A stretch of DNA of 64,000 bases from NCBI GenBank assembly GCA_027486585.1, contig JAIXOU010000068.1, positions 30,758-94,757 of the forward strand, written 5' to 3'. Positions within the stretch are counted from its first letter, which is position 1. Every line of letters begins with the position of its first letter. A program made the translations under genes and the position numbers. The DNA is from Verrucomicrobiaceae bacterium (lineage in GTDB: Bacteria; Verrucomicrobiota; Verrucomicrobiia; Verrucomicrobiales; Verrucomicrobiaceae). The notes beneath the pieces are model-generated. The model was given only the letters and a program-made list of their open reading frames with translations, had not been told where the DNA came from and did not search any database. Positions 31,397-40,313 of this stretch are shown here, in pieces.

Positions 31397-32152
31397 ATGT
31401 TTAATCAAACTTCATTGGAGCAGCGTGTTGGAATTGTCACTGGAGGTGCTCGCGGCATTGGCTATGCGATCGCTGAACGATTGCTCAAAGAAGGTGCATC
31501 CGTTTGTCTTTGGGACATGGATGCAGCAGCTCTGGCTGAAGCCAAAACATCTCTCGGGTATCCTGAAAAGGTTTCCACAGCTCAGGTCGATGTCACACAG
31601 GAAGTTTCTGTCGCGGCAGCGGTGGAGTCCACGCTCAGTTCTTGGGGGAAGATCGATCTTTTAATCAACAATGCTGGTATTGCAGGAAATAACGCCAAGC
31701 TTTGGGAAATGTCTCCTGGGGATTGGCAGCGCGTAATCGATATCAATTTGACAGGTCCCTTTCTGACATGTCGGGCAGTGGTTCCGCATCTATTAAAAAA
31801 CGGCTACGGTCGCATTGTCAATATTGCCTCCATTGCTGGTAAGGAAGGCAACCCCAACGCATCTCACTACAGCGCATCCAAAGCTGGCGTCATCGCGCTG
31901 ACGAAGAGTCTGGGAAAGGAGTTGGCCACTTCTAATATTCTTGTCAATTGCATCACGCCAGCGGTAATCGAGACGGACATCCTTCAGCAATGCACACCTG
32001 AACATGTGCAATACATGCTATCAAAAATTCCCATGAACCGCTTTGGTCAAAAGCACGAGGCGGCAGCGCTGGTAGCTTGGCTCTGTTCTGAGGATTGCTC
32101 TTTTACTACAGGTGCGGTTTTTGACCTCTCTGGCGGCCGTGCGACCTATTAA
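31397..32152 (+). CDS. SDR-family NAD(P)-dependent oxidoreductase (FabG-like)
   Basis: 251 aa, the standard size. Cofactor loop TGGARGIGYAIAERLL, LLINNAGIAGNN, catalytic Ser in VNIASIAGKEGNPNAS, and YSASKAG (Tyr-x3-Lys) are all intact, and the C-terminus ends in the usual FTTGAVFDLSGGRATY. Family members reduce 3-oxoacyl-ACP or oxidise sugars; the next gene, a sugar-isomerase-like protein 50 bp downstream, makes a sugar substrate plausible (inference). Confidence 0.88.
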   Translation: MFNQTSLEQRVGIVTGGARGIGYAIAERLLKEGASVCLWDMDAAALAEAKTSLGYPEKVSTAQVDVTQEVSVAAAVESTLSSWGKIDLLINNAGIAGNNAKLWEMSPGDWQRVIDINLTGPFLTCRAVVPHLLKNGYGRIVNIASIAGKEGNPNASHYSASKAGVIALTKSLGKELATSNILVNCITPAVIETDILQQCTPEHVQYMLSKIPMNRFGQKHEAAALVAWLCSEDCSFTTGAVFDLSGGRATY

Positions 32153-32202
32153 TTTTGAGTTCCATGATTGACGTGAAGCCACTCAGGTTAAATCGTTGAA
32201 TC

Positions 32203-33288
32203 ATGCTTCGCCGACATCTGCTCCTCTGCTTGCCGGTATTGCTGGCACCGAGTAGATCTTCATTTGCTGCTACCTTTAAAGGTCAGCGTTTAGGCTTGGC
32301 GATTCAGTCCTATGCTCACCGCTGGAAGGGAAACCATTCCAGCATTCAATTCCCTGCCTTCCGTGATGTTTTAGATGTGATGGATCATGGTAGAGAGATT
32401 GGTGTCGGCAGTTTGCAAATCGGCGTGGCCGACTGGGATCGCGATCTTGCCCAACAGGTTCGGGCTTCTTCTGAGTCTTATGACATGAAAGTCGAAGGCA
32501 GCCTGAGGCTTCCTCAGGCTGTCGGAGATGTGGACCGCTTTACCCGTGAACTCAGAATCGGAAAAGAAGCTGGGATTACGATCTTTCACACGGTCCTAGG
32601 ACCTCGACGTTATGAGGCCTTCTCGAAGCTTTCAGATTTTGAGCAATGGAAAGGCACGGTGCGCCGCACTCTGGAATGGGCCGAGACTGTTGCTCGTAAA
32701 GTAGGTGTGAAGATCGCGATTGAAAATCATCAGGATTTTCAGGTCGCCGAATGGCTTGAGCTGATGAAGGCCATCTCCAGTTCACAGGTTGGTATATGCC
32801 TGAACACAAGCAGCAGCTTGGGTCTTCTGGAATTGCCCCTTGAGACCGTTCGCCAGCTAGCGCCCTACACTTTTTCTGTGCACTTATCAGACTTAGCCGT
32901 GCATCAAGTGGAAGATGGATTTGAGATGGCTGCCGCGCCGCTTGGACAAGGCATTTTGAATCTTCCTGAAATGCTCAGCATTCTGCGCAGCGAAGCACCA
33001 CGAGTGGAATATCATCTGAAGATGCCCACAATTGATGCTCAGCACATTCCCTGTCTGCGTGATTCTTATTGGGATACGATGCCTAACAAATCAGGTGTCG
33101 ATCTCGCCAGAACTGTGGCGCTAGTTCAAAAATGCGGACTGACCAAGCTCCCTCAAATCTCCAGTATTTCAGAGCAAGGAAAGCTGGTTTTGGAGGAGAA
33201 AAATATCCTGGACAGTTTTCACCATGCCGCCAAATCACTGGGCTTTTACCAAATCCAGATCATGAAGGCGCAGGCAGAGGATCATTAA
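32203..33288 (+). CDS. Xylose-isomerase-like TIM-barrel protein (sugar phosphate isomerase/epimerase family)
   Basis: 361 aa with an N-terminal export signal (MLRRHLLLCLPVLLAPSRSSFA), unusual for this mainly cytosolic fold but common in Verrucomicrobia and Planctomycetes. IAIENHQDFQVAEWLELM and FSVHLSDLAV place the metal-binding Glu/His residues of the AP-endonuclease-2/xylose-isomerase-like barrel. Substrate is unknown; the family covers epimerases and dehydratases of sugars and inositols. It ends 10 bp before the convergent photolyase gene. Confidence 0.75.
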   Translation: MLRRHLLLCLPVLLAPSRSSFAATFKGQRLGLAIQSYAHRWKGNHSSIQFPAFRDVLDVMDHGREIGVGSLQIGVADWDRDLAQQVRASSESYDMKVEGSLRLPQAVGDVDRFTRELRIGKEAGITIFHTVLGPRRYEAFSKLSDFEQWKGTVRRTLEWAETVARKVGVKIAIENHQDFQVAEWLELMKAISSSQVGICLNTSSSLGLLELPLETVRQLAPYTFSVHLSDLAVHQVEDGFEMAAAPLGQGILNLPEMLSILRSEAPRVEYHLKMPTIDAQHIPCLRDSYWDTMPNKSGVDLARTVALVQKCGLTKLPQISSISEQGKLVLEEKNILDSFHHAAKSLGFYQIQIMKAQAEDH

Positions 33289-33298
33289 AAACAATTGC

Positions 33299-34720
33299 TT
33301 ATTTGCCGCGATGCTTAGCAAAGATGGCAAGAGTGCGATTACGCTCCGTCGTGTGATCTACCATCGGCAACGGATACCCTGGAGCCAATGCACGCCCGTC
33401 TTTAGGGGGTGACTGAAATAGCTCAGAAGACACTGACTTTAACTCAGGCACCCATTGGCGGATATACTCACCTTTGGGATCATAACTCTTGGTTTGCGTC
33501 CATGGATTCTGAATGCGGAAATAAGGTGCAGCATCGGCTCCTGTGCCTGCACTCCACTGCCAGCCACCATTGTTGCTAGCGTTTTCCCCATCCACGAGAT
33601 GCTGCATGAAAAAACTCTCCCCGAGCTTCCAATGACAGTGCAGATCCTTGGTGAGAAACATAGAGACGATCATGCGCACGCGATTGTGCATGAAGCCTGT
33701 GTTTAGTAATTCCCTCATGCCAGCATCCACGATGGGAAAACCCGTCATGCCTCGGCCCCAGGCCTGAAAAGCTTCGTCGGTTCCGGGCCAAGGCATGCCT
33801 CTGAAATCCGCTGAAAACTCCTCTTCAAAGACACTGGGATAGAACCATAGAATGGCCAAGTAAAACTCACGCCAAGCCAGTTCCTTGATGTAGGTCTCTA
33901 TGGATGTCCGAGCGTCGGTTGTTTCAGCTTCACTGGCGGCTGCCATGCAGCGCGCATACAGTTCACGAATGGAGATGAGGCCGAATCGTAAATCCTGACC
34001 CAATCGTGAGGTGCTCACGCCTGCTGGGATGTTTCGTTTTTGTGCATAGCTCATCAAGGTTCGGTTCTCGATGAAGGTCTTCATGCGCTCTCTTGCAGCT
34101 CTCTCCCCTGGAGCCGGCAAATGAGCTGAGGTGGCTGAGAGCCCCCAATGAGCAAGCGTTGGCAGTTCCAAGCTGGCGATCGAAGAGGCTGGCACTGCTC
34201 CCAATGATTTGGGTCTGCCCAGTGCTTCCGTTTTATCCAGAGATAGCCAGTTTTTCGAGTAGGGGGTATAAACTCGATAGGGGCCACCGCTGCCTGTTTG
34301 CACCTCATCAGCCTCATGCAAGACACGGTCTTTGTATCCATGGAAGGTGACTGAGTATTTCGCGCAGACAGATTGAACCTTTCGCTCCATCTCGCGACCA
34401 TAAGGATCGTAATCGCGATTGAAGAAAACGGCGCTGGCTTTGGTCTCGATGATCAGCTTTTCGATCTCTAAATCTGCCTGACCGGAGCGCAAAATGAGCC
34501 TGCTGCCGAGTGTCTCTAGATTCTTTGACAGTGCCTCCAAACAACCACATAAAAATTGCTGCCTACTGCTGCCGGTCCACTGATGGGCCTTTTTCCAGTC
34601 ACTCAGCACATAGACCGGTATCACCTGTGCGGCATCTTTGACCGCTGCATTGAGGGCAGTGTTGTCGGTGAGTCTCAGATCTCGGCGAAACCAATGGATG
34701 ACGCTGGCGTGTTTAGGCAT
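33299..34720 (-). CDS. phr: Deoxyribodipyrimidine photolyase (class I)
   Basis: 473 aa, typical length. IHWFRRDLRLTDNTAL is the N-terminal photolyase signature. The FAD-binding half has LAWREFYLAI, MLTKDLHCHWKLGE-like sequence, and NNGGWQWSAGTGADAAPYFR, with RIQNPWTQTKSYDPKGEYI. The enzyme uses blue light and reduced FAD to split cyclobutane pyrimidine dimers. It starts 42 bp after the ybeY stop on the same strand, so it may be the last gene of the phoH-pgpH-ybeY transcript. Confidence 0.94.
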   Translation of the reverse strand: MPKHASVIHWFRRDLRLTDNTALNAAVKDAAQVIPVYVLSDWKKAHQWTGSSRQQFLCGCLEALSKNLETLGSRLILRSGQADLEIEKLIIETKASAVFFNRDYDPYGREMERKVQSVCAKYSVTFHGYKDRVLHEADEVQTGSGGPYRVYTPYSKNWLSLDKTEALGRPKSLGAVPASSIASLELPTLAHWGLSATSAHLPAPGERAARERMKTFIENRTLMSYAQKRNIPAGVSTSRLGQDLRFGLISIRELYARCMAAASEAETTDARTSIETYIKELAWREFYLAILWFYPSVFEEEFSADFRGMPWPGTDEAFQAWGRGMTGFPIVDAGMRELLNTGFMHNRVRMIVSMFLTKDLHCHWKLGESFFMQHLVDGENASNNGGWQWSAGTGADAAPYFRIQNPWTQTKSYDPKGEYIRQWVPELKSVSSELFQSPPKDGRALAPGYPLPMVDHTTERNRTLAIFAKHRGK

Positions 34721-34762
34721 AGGATCATGATACGCTAGGCTACGCCTTGAGGTTGTAGCTGT

Positions 34763-35200
34763 TTACAGCAATTGTGCCGTAACTTGCATGAGGATGCTCT
34801 CCTGCTTCTGTGCCATATCCTTTGCCTCTGCTTCCTCATGATCATCCCAGCCACCTAGATGCATGAGTCCATGAATGAGATAGAGTGCTAGTTCCTGATC
34901 GAATGTCTGGCCGTGCTCGGCACCTTGTCGGACGGCCGTATCAGCGCTAACGAGGATTTCTCCATGATGAAAGGTGATCACATCTGTCGGGGTCGGATCA
35001 TCCAGGAACTCAGCGTGCACACGACTGATTTCGGCGTCGCTGATGATCGTGAATTCGATCTCCTCAAGATTCAGCAAAGGGGCCTCAGCTGACTTGGCTT
35101 CAGCTATGCAGAGCGGTAGCGCTGCTTTGATGACTTTTCTGAGCCAGGGAAGACTAGGCTGATGTTGCCGTTGGCGATTGTACAGTTTTAAGGAAGGCAT
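34763..35200 (-). CDS. ybeY: Endoribonuclease YbeY (16S rRNA maturation)
   Basis: 145 aa. The zinc motif reads HGLMHLGGWDDHEE: the last His is one residue later than in the usual HGxLHLxGYDH form because of an extra Asp. DVITFHHGEILVSADTAVRQ is the conserved upstream segment. YbeY trims the 3' end of 16S rRNA and takes part in ribosome quality control. Its ATG overlaps the pgpH stop by one base (TGATG), indicating translational coupling. Confidence 0.92.
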   Translation of the reverse strand: MPSLKLYNRQRQHQPSLPWLRKVIKAALPLCIAEAKSAEAPLLNLEEIEFTIISDAEISRVHAEFLDDPTPTDVITFHHGEILVSADTAVRQGAEHGQTFDQELALYLIHGLMHLGGWDDHEEAEAKDMAQKQESILMQVTAQLL

Positions 35201-36900
35201 CAGGCGGCAGACGCAGGAGGTTTCCGCGTAGGCCGCTTCTTTTTCTCATGGCCTTCAAGATTCAAGCTCGTCGTGTAGGGTGACTGCATGGCGGAAGTTC
35301 GACTATCCAGTGCACTGGTGATGGCCCCATCCTTATTGACGTTAAAGCTCGTGGTCGGAGTCTCTGTGGCCTTTTGATATTTAATGCGGCTATGCATCAT
35401 ACTCAGAAGGGTCTTCACAAAACTTGCCTTTACCTTGGCAAGCTCGGCAATGGTGAGATCGCACTCATCAAGCTGTCCATCCAGCATGCGATTCTGAACC
35501 AACTCATCAACCAAGGTCTCTACACGGGAAGCATTGGGTTTTTCCAGAACGCGAGAGGCGCTCTCTACGGCATCTGCCAGTGAAATGATGGCAGACTCTT
35601 TGAATTGGGGTCTAGGACCTGGATAACGGAAAACTTCTTCGCTGACTTGCGGTACGTCGTCTTCCTTGGATTTACCTTCTTCAACCAGTCGCAGCATTTG
35701 TGCTTTTTGATCAAGCGCACGCTTATAAAAATACCAGGCCAATGAGGTGCCATGATGTTGTTCAATCACATCAATGATGCTGCAATTCAGCTTGTGCTTG
35801 ATGGCCAAATCCACGCCATCTTTAACGTGAGCAATCAATATCAGTGCACTCATGCGAGCGGTGAGATCCTCATGAGGGTTGATCGCCGGATCCATGTTTT
35901 CGATGAAGTACTCGGGCTTGGTGAGCTTCCCGATGTCATGAAAGTAAGCGCAAACGCGCGTCATCCCCGCATTGGCTCCGATTGCCTCAGCGGCTGCTTC
36001 AGACAGGTTGGCAACGACCAAGCTATGATGGTAGGTGCCTGGAGCTTCAATACTTAAACGCTTCATCAGTGGATGATTCAAATCCGCCTGCTCAAGCCAA
36101 GAGACCTCAGTGGTTACCCCAAAGAGGCTTTCAATCACTGGCATACCGCCCCCGACGATTAATCCGGTCAGAACTCCAACGGCGAAAGGAATCCCAACGA
36201 TACGACTAATCGTGGCTGATTCGATGGCACCGGAAGTTTCATGCAATAGGAGTGAAAATAAGGCTGCGGCCGTGCCAATGTAGAGACCTGCCATGACCAA
36301 TCGATTCCTGCGGCGGACGCGTTTGGTGAATAGCACCACTAGAAACCCGATCAAGGATGAGCAGGCTAGATAGGTCAGTGGATTGATGCTGGCAAAAACC
36401 ATCGCCCCCAAGAGAGTTGAGTAGATGGCCCCAAAAAGTCCAATTTTACGACCCAAAATGACTGACAACACCATGGGACAAAGAGCATGGGGTAATGCTA
36501 AAATAAGCAACGCACCGCTCCAGCTATTTTGATTGCCAAAGTCTGTCATGGCCACGCTAGCGCCTAGCTGCAGCAACAAGGTGCCGAGAACCAAAACAAG
36601 CTCTGTGTTGTCCGCGACCTCTTCACGCAGTGCTACTAGCAGGTGCACAACCATGGCTCCAGCGATGACGGCTGCACAGAGGTAGGCTGTCACCTGAGGC
36701 TGCACAGTTCCAGGCACCGCTGCCGCCGCAAGCTTCATGAGGAACCCGATCGCTAGGAAAAAAAGCACATAGACACCAACCGTCGCTGCTGGATGCGTGC
36801 GCAGCTCATCGACCAAGTCGCCTTCTTGGTGCTTGCGGCGCTTTTTGCCACAAGAAAGACCTTCTCGTTGTAGTTTTGCCCGGCGAATGGATTCAAACAT
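35200..36900 (-). CDS. PgpH-like 7TM HD-domain phosphodiesterase (short form)
   Basis: 566 aa. A short basic head is followed by about seven membrane helices (roughly 40-270) and a cytosolic HD domain with HHSLVVANLSEAAAE, YFHDIGKLTKPEY and IEQHHGTSLAW, the metal ligands of PgpH-type c-di-AMP phosphodiesterases. Canonical PgpH (around 700 aa) has a large extracellular 7TMR-HDED domain between the first two helices; here there is no room for it. The phoH-pgpH-ybeY order matches the conserved cluster, which supports the assignment. Substrate c-di-AMP is inferred from family. Confidence 0.9.
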   Translation of the reverse strand: MFESIRRAKLQREGLSCGKKRRKHQEGDLVDELRTHPAATVGVYVLFFLAIGFLMKLAAAAVPGTVQPQVTAYLCAAVIAGAMVVHLLVALREEVADNTELVLVLGTLLLQLGASVAMTDFGNQNSWSGALLILALPHALCPMVLSVILGRKIGLFGAIYSTLLGAMVFASINPLTYLACSSLIGFLVVLFTKRVRRRNRLVMAGLYIGTAAALFSLLLHETSGAIESATISRIVGIPFAVGVLTGLIVGGGMPVIESLFGVTTEVSWLEQADLNHPLMKRLSIEAPGTYHHSLVVANLSEAAAEAIGANAGMTRVCAYFHDIGKLTKPEYFIENMDPAINPHEDLTARMSALILIAHVKDGVDLAIKHKLNCSIIDVIEQHHGTSLAWYFYKRALDQKAQMLRLVEEGKSKEDDVPQVSEEVFRYPGPRPQFKESAIISLADAVESASRVLEKPNASRVETLVDELVQNRMLDGQLDECDLTIAELAKVKASFVKTLLSMMHSRIKYQKATETPTTSFNVNKDGAITSALDSRTSAMQSPYTTSLNLEGHEKKKRPTRKPPASAA

Positions 36901-36973
36901 CGGTGTAGTGTGTGTGGAAGATCTGGGTCAGAAAGCTAACACATTTTGCTAGTCGGACAAGAAACGTTTCGCT

Positions 36974-37975
36974 TCATTTGTTGTTCGCTTGAGCAGTCTT
37001 CTCAAATTTGGCTTCATCCATGGCTTTTCGGTGTCGATCATACGCTTCGATGATACGCTGCACGACTGGTAAGCGCACAATGTCCCTGGCCAAAAAGTTC
37101 ACAAATTTCACTCCAGGAACCCCTTGAAGAACTTCAACAGCTTCTCGCAGACCTGATTTCACATGTCTGCGTAAGTCCACCTGGGACGGATCTCCCGTGA
37201 TTACGCAGCGAGCTCCTTCTCCTAGGCGGGTCAGAAACATCAGCATCTGCTCAGTCGTGGTGTTTTGTGCCTCGTCCAAAATGATAAACGCATTTTTTAA
37301 TGTTCGCCCGCGCATGTAGGCAAGGGGAGCGATTTCGATAGCCCCTTTTTCGATGAGTCGCTCGGCTTCTTCGAGCTCCATCATCTCATACAGAGCATCA
37401 TATAAGGGGCGCAGATAAGGAAAGATCTTCTCTTTTAAGTCCCCTGGGAGAAAACCCAGCGCTTCTCCTGCTTCCACTGCGGGGCGGGTTAAAATGAGCC
37501 TCTGCACTGACTTTTCTCGGAGTAAATGCAAACCATGAGCCATGGCCAGATAGGTTTTGCCTGTTCCTGCAGGTCCGACACCAAAGACGACTTCGTGATC
37601 CCTCATCGCTTGCACATAGCCGATCTGACTGCGGGTCTTGGCTAAAACTGGCGGCTTCTTGTTAGAGGTCGTGAGCTTCAGCATCATGATTGATTCTGCG
37701 GGCTGATCTCCTTGTTCCGTCTGTACACTTTCGGCGACTAAGCGAATCATGGCAGGGGAAATGTCACCACCTTGGCGGCCGACCTTTTCTAGTTGAACAA
37801 AAACATCTCGCGTCGCCTGCACAGCGGCGGATTCACCATCGATCCGCACCCAGCTATCGCGTGAGGTCAAATGTACCCCAAAGATGTCAGCGATCACACG
37901 TAGCCCAGCAAGATCATGCCCCACCAGCTTTTGAAGAAACTGAGGGGATTCATACGTAAGTGTTTCTATGGCCAT
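36974..37975 (-). CDS. PhoH-family ATPase (PhoL-like)
   Basis: 333 aa. The P-loop VFGVGPAGTGKTYLAMA, TRPAVEAGEALGFLPGDL, and AFIILDEAQNTTTEQM (Walker B) followed by GDPSQVDLRR are the PhoH signatures. An N-terminal KH-like segment (about 1-100) fits the PhoH/PhoL form. PhoH proteins are putative RNA helicases or ribonuclease partners that work with YbeY. First gene of the conserved phoH-pgpH-ybeY cluster, 73 bp before pgpH. Confidence 0.93.
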   Translation of the reverse strand: MAIETLTYESPQFLQKLVGHDLAGLRVIADIFGVHLTSRDSWVRIDGESAAVQATRDVFVQLEKVGRQGGDISPAMIRLVAESVQTEQGDQPAESIMMLKLTTSNKKPPVLAKTRSQIGYVQAMRDHEVVFGVGPAGTGKTYLAMAHGLHLLREKSVQRLILTRPAVEAGEALGFLPGDLKEKIFPYLRPLYDALYEMMELEEAERLIEKGAIEIAPLAYMRGRTLKNAFIILDEAQNTTTEQMLMFLTRLGEGARCVITGDPSQVDLRRHVKSGLREAVEVLQGVPGVKFVNFLARDIVRLPVVQRIIEAYDRHRKAMDEAKFEKTAQANNK

Positions 37976-38066
37976 ACGCCGATGACAAAAAGGCAGAATC
38001 GTGAGTCGTTAACGCCGGTTGATAAAGAATCCGGCAAAGATTTAAGGCAGCGGAAAACGTCTCAGA

Positions 38067-38519
38067 TCAACGGTAACCGTAAGCCAATGCCCAGAATAGA
38101 CCGACTTCCTTTTTCGAAGTCACCGAGAAAACAATGCTATAGGTGCCAGTCTTGGGCGGATTGACTCGAACACTGGCAAACATGCCGCTGGATTTGGAAT
38201 CGATGGTGATTTCCTTGCCTTTTTCATCCAGAACTTTCAGCTCAAACGTGACATCTTCGTTGGCAGTACCTAACCAAAAAGCGTATTCATTGCCTTTGAA
38301 CATCTGGTGTTTAATCATGAGCTTCTGGCCGCTTTTGACCTCACCATTCCAGTAATCTTCCCGCACGATGAAGCCCTGCTCAACAAACGGCATTGCAGCT
38401 TCCATGGCAAAACCATGGGCATCATCGACGGTGGCATGGCTGAGTGTTGCCGTGAAGCACATGGCCGCAAAAGCAAGCGCTGCTGAATACTGACGAAAAT
38501 GACGAGTGTAGAATGTCAT
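38067..38519 (-). CDS. Exported protein, function unknown
   Basis: 150 aa with signal peptide (about residues 1-29, ending ATLSHA). The mature part is beta-rich and has the look of a small Ig-like or C2-like sandwich (FELKVLDEKGKEITIDSK, VRVNPPKTGTYSIVF), as found in pre-peptidase C-terminal (PPC)-like domains. It follows the next gene by 40 bp on the same strand and may be co-transcribed with it. Confidence 0.65.
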   Translation of the reverse strand: MTFYTRHFRQYSAALAFAAMCFTATLSHATVDDAHGFAMEAAMPFVEQGFIVREDYWNGEVKSGQKLMIKHQMFKGNEYAFWLGTANEDVTFELKVLDEKGKEITIDSKSSGMFASVRVNPPKTGTYSIVFSVTSKKEVGLFWALAYGYR

Positions 38520-38559
38520 GGGAGCAGATCTGAAAAGGTTTTAGAGCTTGGGAAGAGCG

Positions 38560-39384
38560 TTATTTGGCAGCTTTGATCGCACCCAGAAGATCATCACAAG
38601 TCTTGCCGATGTCGCTCACAGCCTCTTTGGTAAAGCCATCAACCGCGCCTTCCATCTTTGCTAAGATACCGGTCAAACCTTTAGAAATGTCAGAAACAAT
38701 GGCGTGTCCCTTCATGCTTGGTCCCATCTTACTGATGGTGGCAAGGAAGTGCTCCACCAGCATCGGCTGATTCAACAACTCAGCTCTGTCAGCTGAGAAA
38801 TTCTTGCCGACGACAGAAGTCACACTGGCCGTGCCGCGTAACCAGCCGCCCATGCTAACGCATTGGGAAAGATCCACATCTTTCATCTGCTCCATGGAGT
38901 CACGCACCGTCTTTTGAGTTTGGTCGAATTCTTTGCGGATCGCACTCCAGTGTTCCTTGTCCGCAGCATCAAGGATTGCTTGAGCATGAGGGCGGACCGC
39001 TTTGATCAGTCCCAGAGCCGTGGCTAGATCAATGACTTCACGACCGATGTCTTTGACCTTTTCTTTGTCCTCAGCCTGCACGGATACAAACCCCTCTGCC
39101 ACCACTAGGCCGAACATCAGAGCCAGCTTCGTGCGATCAGAAGATTTAGGGAAGTCGACATCGCGTAATTCTTGGCGCCAGTTAGGTTCGCCCAATTTGT
39201 CCAGCACGCTAAAGACTTCACTCGGAACCGGCACCACCACATCATCGACAACTTGGCCAGGGAAAGCCTGTGGATCAAACTCTTGCACTGCAGCCTTGGC
39301 CGACTCAGCGTTCAGGGCTGATGTTGGGTAGAAAGCCGAAGCCAAAGCCAAGACCGTGAGATAGCGGAAAGAGGTTCGTGTCAT
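38560..39384 (-). CDS. Exported helical protein, function unknown
   Basis: 274 aa with signal peptide MTRTSFRYLTVLALASAFYP and on to about residue 27. The mature protein is almost entirely helical (for example LIKAVRPHAQAILDAADKEH and KTVRDSMEQMKDVDL), with a single Cys in DLSQCVSMGG and another near the end. No domain recognised. Pairs with the small beta-rich exported protein downstream; the two could act together in the periplasm (inference). Confidence 0.65.
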   Translation of the reverse strand: MTRTSFRYLTVLALASAFYPTSALNAESAKAAVQEFDPQAFPGQVVDDVVVPVPSEVFSVLDKLGEPNWRQELRDVDFPKSSDRTKLALMFGLVVAEGFVSVQAEDKEKVKDIGREVIDLATALGLIKAVRPHAQAILDAADKEHWSAIRKEFDQTQKTVRDSMEQMKDVDLSQCVSMGGWLRGTASVTSVVGKNFSADRAELLNQPMLVEHFLATISKMGPSMKGHAIVSDISKGLTGILAKMEGAVDGFTKEAVSDIGKTCDDLLGAIKAAK

Positions 39385-39499
39385 AATTAAGAGAACAAAG
39401 ACGCGATTCTCCCCAGAGGCAACCCCTTTGAAGGCCAGCCCTGCAATCCTTCAGCACTATCCAAAACTCACCAAGTGGGCCTTTACATCAATAAATCGT

Positions 39500-40294
39500 T
39501 TAATCCGTGGTATCCACCTCACCACGCCAAGGGCAGATGCCGCGCTTGGTTGGGGCGGAGGCGAATTCGAGTAGGCGGGATGCGGGCTCGCTCCATTGGC
39601 GCTGGTTGGCTGCGGCAATGGCTTGGGTCATGTTTTTACCCGAGCAAAAAAGGATATGGAAAAGCTCTTTAATGGAGGCGCGCTGCTCTGTGGTGTAGCC
39701 CTGACGGCGGAGGCCGACAATGTTCAGTCCGGTGATACGATTGGTGCGCATGGCCGAACTGAAGTGGGGGATATCTTTGCCAAAGCTGCCGTTGCCCTGA
39801 ATCACACAGGAGTCACCGATGCGGATGAATTGATGAAACACGGCTCCACCACCGATGAAGGTGTTGCTGCCGACATGGATGTGGCCAGCCAACATGCAGC
39901 TATTGGCCAGGATATTTTTACTCCCCAGTTGCACGTCGTGGGCGAGGTGGACACCAACCATGATGAAGTTTCCGTCGCCCAGGGTAGTGGCGCAGCCGGG
40001 CTTGCTGCCACGATGGATCGTGACGTGCTCACGAATGACATTCTTGGTGCCTATGACGACGCGGCTGTCTGTTTGGGGATCAAAACCTAGATCTTGTGGT
40101 TCCGTGCCGATGATCGCGGCACGACCAATGAAGCATTCGGGACCGATTTCGACCTGACCAACGATCTGCGCGTGGGATTCGATCCGGCAACCTGCGGCGA
40201 TTTTGGCGGGTCCGTCAATGATGACGTAGGGGCCGATTTCGACACTGGGATCGATCTGAGCAGAAGGGTGAACAACAGCAGTTGAATGAATCAT
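39500..40294 (-). CDS. lpxA: Acyl-ACP--UDP-N-acetylglucosamine O-acyltransferase
   Basis: 264 aa, standard length. The left-handed beta-helix is visible as hexapeptide repeats from IHSTAVVHPSAQIDPSVEIG onward. HLAHDVQLGSKNILANSC contains the catalytic His (position of E. coli His125), and HRGSKPGCATTLGD and GGAVFHQFIRIG match LpxA rather than LpxD. It catalyses the first step of lipid A synthesis, so the organism makes lipopolysaccharide. The other lpx genes are not adjacent. It follows the cyclophilin gene by 19 bp. Confidence 0.94.
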   Translation of the reverse strand: MIHSTAVVHPSAQIDPSVEIGPYVIIDGPAKIAAGCRIESHAQIVGQVEIGPECFIGRAAIIGTEPQDLGFDPQTDSRVVIGTKNVIREHVTIHRGSKPGCATTLGDGNFIMVGVHLAHDVQLGSKNILANSCMLAGHIHVGSNTFIGGGAVFHQFIRIGDSCVIQGNGSFGKDIPHFSSAMRTNRITGLNIVGLRRQGYTTEQRASIKELFHILFCSGKNMTQAIAAANQRQWSEPASRLLEFASAPTKRGICPWRGEVDTTD

Positions 40295-40313
40295 GGGTCT
40301 GGGACGGAGCGCT

